A DNA stretch of 8,834 nt from Oscillospiraceae bacterium (lineage in GTDB: Bacteria; Bacillota; Clostridia; Oscillospirales; Ruminococcaceae). This document shows positions 1 through 4,752 of the stretch, one piece after another. The number at the start of each line of letters is the position of its first letter. Positions within the stretch are counted from its first letter, which is position 1. The stretch is taken from contig JAAVIG010000209.1 in assembly GCA_014796735.1 (NCBI GenBank), positions 1 to 8,834 on the forward strand. Direction: 5' to 3'. Both the position numbers and the translations under genes were made by a program. The notes under the pieces are model-generated. The model was not told the origin of the DNA. It saw nothing but the letters and a program-made list of their open reading frames with translations, and made no database searches.

Positions 1-53
1 ATATTTCCGATATGTTAAGGCTGAGACTTAAAATTATGGATTTAAATCAAAAA

Positions 54-90
54 TAAGCGGCAATAATTTTGCTTATTGCCGCTTACTTTT
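54..90. terminator. Perfect 13-bp hairpin, probable bidirectional terminator
   Basis: The arms TAAGCGGCAATAA (54-66) and TTATTGCCGCTTA (73-85) are perfect complements around a 6-nt loop. On the + strand the stem is followed by CTTTT. On the - strand it is followed by TTTTTG. It could therefore end a + strand gene lying left of the window, or back up termination of the kinase gene. Bases 1-53 show no gene or motif that I recognise. Confidence 0.7.
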
Positions 91-126
91 ACGTTTTGTT
101 TACTTTGCACAAAATTTTGTAAGTTT

Positions 127-163
127 TCCACACTTTCAACAGCCTGTTGAAAGTGTGGATTTT
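127..163 (+). terminator. Hairpin with 15-16 bp perfect stem, terminator-like
   Basis: Arms at 127-142 and 144-159 are exact reverse complements (TCCACACTTTCAACAG and its mate), so the real loop is the central GCC. TTTT follows on the + strand only, which makes it weakly terminator-like in that direction. No + strand gene in the window ends here, so its client, if any, lies to the left. The TTTTCCACA at its edge resembles a DnaA box, but nothing else suggests an origin. Confidence 0.4.
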
Positions 164-195
164 GCGTGTCAGACAACAGTAATGGGAAAACCTTT

Positions 196-287
196 TATAC
201 AAAAATCGCGTTTTATCACGGAATATCACTCATTGTGCGGATCGCATTTACGAGTGAAATTCGGGATAAAACGCGAATTTTTATATA
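196..287 (-). terminator. Very long imperfect hairpin after the kinase gene, probable terminator
   Basis: The arms 201-231 and 252-282 pair over about 30 bases with a few mismatches and a one-base bulge. TATA/TATA pairing continues outside, and a small TGCG-GAT-CGCA hairpin forms the tip. Read on the - strand it starts about 20 nt after the kinase stop codon and ends in CGCG followed by TTTTTG, as an intrinsic terminator should. The stem is far longer than a usual terminator, so it may instead be a palindromic insertion reused as one. Confidence 0.6.
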
Positions 288-306
288 GCTTAACGCCTTT
301 ATTAAA

Positions 307-1395
307 TTACCTCTTAATATCGTAATTCATATTCATCAGATTGCGAATACTCTGTACATCGTCGGTAATATTTCCGTCGCCGTGGATAGTGTGCTTGATA
401 ACGCTGGAGGCTACCGCAAAGTTCACCATATCCATGGATTTAAAGCCGTTCATCATCGCATAGATCAGTCCGCTTGCAAAAGCGTCGCCGCCACCAACGC
501 GATCAAGTATATTAAAGGTGAACAGCCTGCTTTCAAAGGTATGTCCCTCGAACCACATAAAAGCCTTAAGGCTGTTTTCACTGCCGCTGTGGGCGTAACG
601 CACATGACGCGCTATGCATTTAAGATTGGGGTATCTTTCGATGAAGTGACGGAAAACCTCGTCCTGCTGCTCATAGCTGGGCTGCAGCGGAATACCGTCC
701 TTAAGGTCTCCCTTTGAGTGATCCTCTTCGTCTTTCCACAGATGATAAGGCTCGGTGCCGAGAAGCACGTCCACATAAGGAAGACAATCGGTGCAGAAGT
801 CCCTTGCCTCCTCCCAGCTCCAAAGCTGGCTGCGGAAATTTCCGTCAAAGCTGACGATGAGATTTTTTTCCTTTGCTGCCTTAAGGCAGTTCATGATAAG
901 CGAGCGGCAGTTTGAGCCCAAAGCGGGAGTTATACCGCTTAAATGCAGCCAGTCGTAGCCGTCAAGCAAAGCGTTGATATCCACCTTGTCAAAATCGTAT
1001 TCGGTGATTACGCTGTGTTTTCTGTCGTATGTAACCTTGCTTGGGCGTATTCCGTAGCCCGTTTCAAGATAGTAAGTGCCCAGACGGTGAGTAGGCGTTT
1101 CCTCGGGAGAGGTCAGTATCATGGGGGTGCAGTGTACGTCGTTTGAACGAAGCCAGCGTACCGCGCTTTTGCCTAAGCTGTTATTGGGAACAACGCTGAA
1201 AAAAGTGCTGTCAACGCCCAAGTTCGCCAGAGCCAGCGCGATATTTGCCTCGCTGCCGCCGTAGCTTGCCTCAAACGTAGATGTCATGCGTATTTTTTCG
1301 TAATTGGGCGGAGTGAGACGGAGCATTATCTCTCCGATAGTGATAAATTTTTTTCCGTTTCCGTCTTTCGGTTGCAGCGGGTTGTGGTGTTCCAT
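307..1395 (-). CDS. kdgK: PfkB-family sugar kinase, probable 2-keto-3-deoxygluconate kinase
   Basis: A cytosolic carbohydrate kinase of the ribokinase/PfkB superfamily, 362 aa. The likely reaction is ATP-dependent phosphorylation of 2-keto-3-deoxygluconate to KDPG in hexuronate/pectin breakdown. Visible features are an N-terminal strand ITIGEIMLRL (18-27), the substrate-side motif YGGSEANIA (45-53), and the C-terminal PfkB signature DRVGGGDAF (298-306), where D304 is the expected catalytic base. The family usually has GAGD or GGGD here, so GGGD is normal. The ATG at 1395 has a strong AAAGGAGG ribosome binding site 6-7 nt upstream. It has its own promoter and a hairpin after its stop, so it is probably monocistronic. 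The family is certain. KDG as substrate is inferred from overall resemblance, and no aldolase or uronate genes are in view to confirm it. Fructokinase or another ketose kinase is the alternative. Confidence 0.85.
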   Translation of the reverse strand: MEHHNPLQPKDGNGKKFITIGEIMLRLTPPNYEKIRMTSTFEASYGGSEANIALALANLGVDSTFFSVVPNNSLGKSAVRWLRSNDVHCTPMILTSPEETPTHRLGTYYLETGYGIRPSKVTYDRKHSVITEYDFDKVDINALLDGYDWLHLSGITPALGSNCRSLIMNCLKAAKEKNLIVSFDGNFRSQLWSWEEARDFCTDCLPYVDVLLGTEPYHLWKDEEDHSKGDLKDGIPLQPSYEQQDEVFRHFIERYPNLKCIARHVRYAHSGSENSLKAFMWFEGHTFESRLFTFNILDRVGGGDAFASGLIYAMMNGFKSMDMVNFAVASSVIKHTIHGDGNITDDVQSIRNLMNMNYDIKR

Positions 1396-1487
1396 AAGTA
1401 GCCTCCTTTAATCGGTGAAGTTTTGTTAAGCGGCAATGCCGTTTCAATACAGAAAGATAACAGCGAATAAAATCCCTATTACAATGT

Positions 1488-1516
1488 ATTATACAACAAA
1501 ACTGCCGAAATTTCAA
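1488..1516 (-). promoter_or_regulatory. Sigma-A-type promoter for the sugar kinase
   Basis: On the - strand, TTGAAA (1511-1516), a 17-nt spacer and a perfect TATAAT (1488-1493) precede the kinase by about 90 nt. The leader contains a small CGGC-ATT-GCCG hairpin (about 1434-1444) of unknown role. I see no carbon-catabolite operator that I would commit to. Confidence 0.8.
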
Positions 1517-1569
1517 GGGTGCGTACTTTTATTATCGGAACAATATAACGTAACTTTACCGCGCTTTTC

Positions 1570-2856
1570 TCAGCACAGGGTCAGCAGTGCTTTGGCTATG
1601 CTCTCGCCTATAAGCTCGCCGCTGTACAATGCCTGTTCAAGGGTATTACCCTGCGCGCCTACTTCTATAAGTAAAGAGCCTGTGGTCAGATGCTGATTGT
1701 ATTGGCAGTACTCAAACAGTATGGGGCGGGTTATCCCGTTGTTTTCGCTTTCCATATACTGCTGGAGCAGGCAGGCAAAGTGAAAATTGTCAAGGTAGTT
1801 GGGAACGTGATAATATCCGTCCGAGGCGGCAGAAATAATCATCACCTGCGCCGCCTTTCTGCCGTTTATCTCCTGTACCGCCGCAACGGGAGTTCCGTCT
1901 CCCTCCACGATACCGTCTCGGTGAATATCCAATACCGCTTTGATAGAGGGATATGTATCTAAAATTTCGGTTATCGTTTCCTCCGCTCGATCGTATGAGC
2001 CGTTGTAGGAGGGATAATCGTGGAGAGTTCCGTCATGTATCACGCATATCCCGTTTTCCGCTAACTTTTCCGCGATTTTCTGTCCGACCGCCACCACGCT
2101 TTGGGAAGCGTCGGTGGTGCGGCAGGTGTATTCCTCGTCCTGATAATCCCCGTCGCCCGTTAAATAGCTTTCGCACGCGTGAGTATGCATTATAAGCACC
2201 TGCGGCTGCTCAGAATAGGCTTCTATCTTAATATCTGTCGGCGCTTTCATCTGCTCCTTAACATAATCGTTGTCAAGCTCGGTGCAGTTTCTTACCTGTC
2301 CGCCCATGGGCAGCCATAAAAAGTCGGTGCCGTTGTTGGATTCAAAGGTCATGTGCTCGACCTGCAGGTCTCTGCTGTTGAATACGGAAAGGTCTTCGCT
2401 GTCGCCGCTTATATTTTGAGTTATTATGTAGCTTTGTGTATCCGGTGCATCGGCTTGCGGGGCTTCCGAAACCGGCTCCTCCGATTCGGGCGTATCTTCC
2501 GTCTCGGCGGCTGCTTCCGTCGTTTCGGAAGTAGCCTGCGCGACTTCGGCGCTTGTTTCTTCCGTTTCGGTTATATCCGTGTTTTCTTCGTTTTCCGTTT
2601 CGGGGGTACTTTCCTCGGCTGAAATATCGGGGTTTTCTTCCGAAGCCGAAGAAGGGGAGGGCTTATATAAGATAAGATTGCCGTTTCCAAGCTCCGCCGT
2701 TTCGGAGGCAAAAGCGGGATAAGCGGTGAAGTCAACTGCGGCGGCAACAAGCTTATTCATATCGGGGGGATTTTGAACGGCTTTTGTAACGGCAAAGGGA
2801 ATAGCCGCCACGGTAAGAGCGGCGGCGGCAAATCTTAGGGTGAGATTTTTTTTCAT
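1570..2856 (-). CDS. spoIIP: Stage II sporulation protein P (SpoIIP)
   Basis: A mother-cell peptidoglycan hydrolase (amidase/endopeptidase) of the SpoIID-SpoIIM-SpoIIP engulfment complex, membrane-anchored and facing the septal wall. The protein is 428 aa from the ATG at 2856. A short basic N-terminus and hydrophobic segment (about 8-23) form the anchor. Residues about 67-140 are a low-complexity linker rich in Glu, Thr, Ser and Ala. The SpoIIP domain fills the C-terminal half: HTHACESY (224-231), HDGTLHDYPSYNGSYDR (274-290), DIHRD (310-314) and QHLTTGSLLIEVGAQGNT (388-405). The conserved His and Glu residues in these are the expected metal and catalytic positions. The start is fixed by AAAGGAGG (2864-2871) about 7 nt upstream; a longer frame to 2940 has no ribosome site and runs into a repeat. 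It follows gpr on the same strand, as in Bacillus and many Clostridia. Confidence 0.95.
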   Translation of the reverse strand: MKKNLTLRFAAAALTVAAIPFAVTKAVQNPPDMNKLVAAAVDFTAYPAFASETAELGNGNLILYKPSPSSASEENPDISAEESTPETENEENTDITETEETSAEVAQATSETTEAAAETEDTPESEEPVSEAPQADAPDTQSYIITQNISGDSEDLSVFNSRDLQVEHMTFESNNGTDFLWLPMGGQVRNCTELDNDYVKEQMKAPTDIKIEAYSEQPQVLIMHTHACESYLTGDGDYQDEEYTCRTTDASQSVVAVGQKIAEKLAENGICVIHDGTLHDYPSYNGSYDRAEETITEILDTYPSIKAVLDIHRDGIVEGDGTPVAAVQEINGRKAAQVMIISAASDGYYHVPNYLDNFHFACLLQQYMESENNGITRPILFEYCQYNQHLTTGSLLIEVGAQGNTLEQALYSGELIGESIAKALLTLC

Positions 2857-2892
2857 TTTGTTTTCCTCCTTTGTTTTTTGATCCTGTTTAAT

Positions 2893-2992
2893 ACTAATCC
2901 CTCTGAAAACTGTGGGATTAGTGTTTTGGGTGCAATCCATTTTTAAACTATGGGTATAACGTCAGTTTAAAAATGGATTGTTATGATATAAT
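2893..2992 (+). repeat. Dispersed hairpin repeat, copy A (complete)
   Basis: Hairpin 1 is ACTAATCCC (2893-2901) with GGGATTAGT (2914-2922). A constant block GTTTTGGGTG follows. Then come a 16-nt arm CAATCCATTTTTAAAC (2933-2948), a 16-nt spacer TATGGGTATAACGTCA (2949-2964), and the exact opposing arm GTTTAAAAATGGATTG (2965-2980). After it comes TTATGATATAAT. Copies B (7215-7312) and C (8718-8834) share the constant block, the arm/spacer/arm spacing and the spacer sequence. The copy lies between gpr and spoIIP. The orientation label is arbitrary. I do not recognise a named family. Confidence 0.8.
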
Positions 2993-3021
2993 CTATATGG
3001 TCAAGGAGGAAAATATATTCT

Positions 3022-3834
3022 TTAAAAACTCAGCAGTTCTATTTCTTCTCTTGTAAGTGTGGGGTTTAAGGCGGAGTTTACCCCCATAGCGATAATTTCC
3101 GAATATCTTTCTATAACGTTGTCAATATCTCTCGGAGTAACCATCATGGGGCTTTGCACCTCATCGACAACATTATCGAGGTCGATAACGGTGGGTACGC
3201 CTATCGCTATTACCTTGCTGCCCATTATTTCCTTATTAAGCGGTCTTCTGCTGCCCCCTACCCCGCTTCCGGGAGCTATACCCGAATCGGTTATCTGAAT
3301 AGTGCTGCCTAACCTTGAAAAATCGCTGCATGCCAAGCTGTCTATAGCTATGACCGCGGCGGGCAGTACGTTTCTTGCCACAAAATTAAGACAGTCCGCG
3401 CTTTCAAGCCCCGTTTGCCCCATAACTCCCGTTTCTATCACCACCACGGGACGCAGCCCCAGCTCCTTGAATTCGTTGGTGGAGGACAAATGAGCGGTTG
3501 CGGGTATTTTTCTTACCGTTCTCGCCCCTAAGCTGTCGGGGGTAACTCTTTCGTTGCCCAAGCCCGCTACTATTACCTTTTCCCAAGAGGCGGAGGGTTT
3601 CAGCAGCTCTCCTATATAGTGAGCCACAGCGCAGCCGCAAATAACCTTATCCTCGTTTTCGCAGTGGAGCGTTATATATTTTCCTTTGGGCTTTCCTATA
3701 AGCTTTCCCCCTTGTCGTCCCAAAGTCACCTCGGTGACCTTTATTCCCTCGTATACCGTTTCGGTAAGCTTTACCTCGTTTTCGTCCAAGTCCGCGGCAA
3801 GCTCTGCCGCCAAGTCAGTTCGTTTTGCTCTCAA
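3022..3834 (-). CDS. gpr: Spore germination protease GPR, TTG start, very short or no propeptide
   Basis: The protease that starts degradation of small acid-soluble spore proteins in the forespore core at germination. The family (peptidase A25) is regarded as an atypical aspartic protease. Visible motifs are RTDLAAE (5-11), KYITLH (52-57), VAGLGNERVTPDSLGA (89-104), TGLESAD (141-147), IDSLACSD (164-171) and TIQITDSGIAPGSGVGG (178-194). D100 and D165 sit in the motifs that hold the two essential Asp residues of the Bacillus megaterium enzyme and show nearly the same spacing. The protein is 270 aa against roughly 370 in Bacillus. Bacillus GPR carries a self-cleaved propeptide of about 15 residues before the RTDLA region; here only four residues precede it. 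The TTG start at 3834 has a moderate AGAAAGGA site 9 nt upstream. The frame stays open back to a TAA at 3919-3921 without ATG, GTG or TTG, so an ATT or ATA start is possible. Divergent from rpsT and upstream of spoIIP, the usual order. Confidence 0.93.
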   Translation of the reverse strand: MRAKRTDLAAELAADLDENEVKLTETVYEGIKVTEVTLGRQGGKLIGKPKGKYITLHCENEDKVICGCAVAHYIGELLKPSASWEKVIVAGLGNERVTPDSLGARTVRKIPATAHLSSTNEFKELGLRPVVVIETGVMGQTGLESADCLNFVARNVLPAAVIAIDSLACSDFSRLGSTIQITDSGIAPGSGVGGSRRPLNKEIMGSKVIAIGVPTVIDLDNVVDEVQSPMMVTPRDIDNVIERYSEIIAMGVNSALNPTLTREEIELLSF

Positions 3835-3903
3835 AATCTTTTTCCTTTCTCTTGATGATTGTTCAATTTTAACAACAAATTGTCCCTTTATTACTGATTT
3901 TTT

Positions 3904-3946
3904 CTCCTCTTTGTGAAATTATACCAATATTGCAAAAAAATTTTAA
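3904..3946 (-). promoter_or_regulatory. Candidate promoter and ribosome-site-like motif upstream of gpr
   Basis: On the - strand, an extended -10 TGGTATAAT (TATAAT at 3918-3923) has a weak TTAAAA 17 nt upstream (3941-3946). About 7 nt downstream is AGAGGAG (3904-3910), but no ATG, GTG or TTG follows at a useful distance. In Bacillus gpr is read by forespore sigma factors; I could not pick out a convincing forespore consensus here. Confidence 0.45.
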
Positions 3947-3952
3947 AAAGCC

Positions 3953-3981
3953 TTGAATTTTTCCTTTTTTTGTGGTAAAAT
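3953..3981 (+). promoter_or_regulatory. Sigma-A-type promoter for rpsT
   Basis: TTGAAT (3953-3958), a 17-nt spacer and an extended -10 TGGTAAAAT (TAAAAT at 3976-3981). The predicted transcript start near 3988 leaves a leader of about 100 nt before rpsT. It is arranged back to back with the candidate gpr promoter. Confidence 0.75.
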
Positions 3982-4003
3982 ATATCGAGCAGAAAAGAAA
4001 GAA

Positions 4004-4050
4004 TTGCTTTCAATGAAGTAAAACCGCTGAATATCGGTTTTTTTAAAGCA
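4004..4050 (+). promoter_or_regulatory. Terminator-like hairpin in the rpsT leader, candidate attenuator
   Basis: AAACCG (4021-4026) and CGGTTT (4035-4040) form a 6-bp stem followed by a run of T to 4044, the form of an intrinsic terminator, inside the rpsT 5' leader. An outer pairing of TGCTTT (about 4005-4010) with AAAGCA (4045-4050) would absorb part of the same sequence. S20 synthesis is autoregulated in Escherichia coli. That this element plays such a role here is inference. Confidence 0.4.
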
Positions 4051-4089
4051 TAATATTTCGTATTTTTATATGTGCAAGGAGGTGTAACA

Positions 4090-4335
4090 ATGCCTAATAT
4101 TAAATCTGCTAAGAAAAGAGTTCTGGTTTCCAAGGTAAGACAGGAACGCAACAAGGCCGCTAAAACGCAGCTTAAGACCGTGATGAAGCAGGCAAGAGCC
4201 GAGGGCGCTACCGATGAAGCAAGATTGGCAGCCGTTAAGAAGCTCGATAAAGCAGCGGGAAAAGGTCTTATCCATAAAAATAAGGCAGCCCGTCTTAAAT
4301 CAAGAATGGCTAAAAAGGCTTCCGCATCTGCATAA
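4090..4335 (+). CDS. rpsT: 30S ribosomal protein S20
   Basis: A primary 16S rRNA-binding protein of the small subunit, 81 aa, slightly shorter than the usual 84-88. The sequence is dominated by Lys, Arg and Ala and opens with the family's typical MPNIKSAKKRV. The conserved C-terminal stretch GLIHKNKAARLKSRMAK is present. The ATG at 4090 follows a perfect AAGGAGGTG with good spacing; the in-frame GTG at 4072 lies upstream of this site and is not the start. It has its own promoter and terminator, so it is a single-gene unit divergent from gpr, the arrangement known from Bacillus and Clostridia. Confidence 0.97.
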   Translation: MPNIKSAKKRVLVSKVRQERNKAAKTQLKTVMKQARAEGATDEARLAAVKKLDKAAGKGLIHKNKAARLKSRMAKKASASA

Positions 4336-4350
4336 TTTTACGTATATGAC

Positions 4351-4380
4351 AAAACACGCTTGTACGGCGTGTTTTTTGTT
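4351..4380 (+). terminator. Intrinsic terminator of rpsT
   Basis: AAAACACGC (4351-4359) pairs with GCGTGTTTT (4367-4375) around a 7-nt loop, with T residues continuing to 4378. It lies 15 nt after the rpsT stop codon. Confidence 0.9.
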
Positions 4381-4437
4381 TTGTATATATGGGGCGCATT
4401 TCCGTAAGGAATTGCCCTGCGGTACTTTGGAAATCCC

Positions 4438-4466
4438 TTGACATTCTCAAAAAAATATGTTATAAT
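4438..4466 (+). promoter_or_regulatory. Consensus sigma-A promoter of the ABC-F transcript
   Basis: TTGACA (4438-4443), exactly 17 nt, then TATAAT (4461-4466): a perfect match to the vegetative consensus. The predicted start near 4473 gives a leader of about 280 nt before the ABC-F start codon. Such strong constitutive initiation fits a gene held back by attenuation. Confidence 0.92.
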
Positions 4467-4498
4467 ACCCCTATCTTAAAAAGATTGGAGCTGAAAAA

Positions 4499-4522
4499 AT
4501 GCGTATATTTTCTTGCAAGTAA
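4499..4522 (+). CDS. Putative 7-residue leader peptide (MRIFSCK)
   Basis: ATG at 4499 with a TTGGAG ribosome site (4485-4490) 8 nt upstream encodes MRIFSCK and stops at TAA 4520-4522. It is the first reading frame after the promoter and precedes competing stems and a terminator. Leader peptides of this size sense ribosome-targeting antibiotics upstream of several Gram-positive resistance genes. Translation here is predicted from the ribosome site and position only. Confidence 0.6.
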   Translation: MRIFSCK

Positions 4523-4526
4523 TTAA

Positions 4527-4667
4527 GGCACATAAATATTATCGGGCGGCAATGCCGTCGGACTTGTTGTGCCAAACTGCAGGAAATGTATTCGTTTTTC
4601 GGCTTATAGTGCATTGTTGCGGCACAAGTGTTCGCGTGTGTTGAAACCCTGATAAATACGCGTTTTT
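4527..4667 (+). promoter_or_regulatory. Competing stems in the ABC-F leader
   Basis: TGTGCC (4568-4573) can pair with GGCACA directly after the leader-peptide stop (4527-4532), enclosing a GGCGGC-AAT-GCCGTC hairpin (4546-4560). Alternatively TTGTGCC (4567-4573) can pair with GGCACAA (4621-4627). The two are mutually exclusive. A further stem CGCGTGT (4633-4639) with ATACGCG (4656-4662), followed by TTTTT, is terminator-like. A ribosome halted near the end of the leader ORF would cover 4527-4532 and favour the second pairing. Confidence 0.5.
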
Positions 4668-4693
4668 CGCTTGTCTTGTACACTGTCTTTAAA

Positions 4694-4734
4694 CGGCTGT
4701 AAGAACTGAGATTTCTTGCAGCCGATTTTATTTT
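4694..4734 (+). terminator. Attenuator terminator ahead of the ABC-F gene
   Basis: A 12-bp stem, CGGCTGTAAGAA (4694-4705) with TTCTTGCAGCCG (4713-4724), has one G-U pair and a 7-nt loop and is followed by ATTTTATTTT. It ends only about 18 nt before the ABC-F start codon and upstream of its ribosome site. Its only sensible role is premature termination of this transcript. Confidence 0.85.
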
Positions 4735-4752
4735 GAAAGGCGGACTACAGCA

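Noticed and set aside
124..162. Possible replication origin: TTTTCCACA and its mirror in a hairpin resemble DnaA boxes
   Set aside because: Only two box-like sites, both explained by one palindrome, with no dnaA or dnaN gene and no box cluster nearby.
2857..2940. Longer spoIIP frame starting at an ATG at 2940, adding 28 residues
   Set aside because: No ribosome site upstream, the added codons are mostly repeat copy A, and the ATG at 2856 has a strong AAAGGAGG followed by a proper signal-anchor sequence.
2893..2992. CRISPR array, since repeats alternate with variable sequence
   Set aside because: Copies are single and kilobases apart, the variable part is a self-complementary hairpin rather than a spacer, and no cas genes are present.
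2978..3009. + strand extended -10 (TGATATAAT) followed by AAGGAGG, as if for a small gene
   Set aside because: No start codon follows at usable distance and the downstream + strand is antisense gpr; the TATAAT belongs to the repeat copy's tail.
4072..4089. GTG start for rpsT six codons upstream
   Set aside because: It lies 5' of the AAGGAGGTG ribosome site, and the conserved S20 N-terminus begins at 4090.
4471..4683. 70-codon - strand frame across the ABC-F leader
   Set aside because: No ribosome site or recognisable domain, and it is antisense to a leader with clear regulatory structure.
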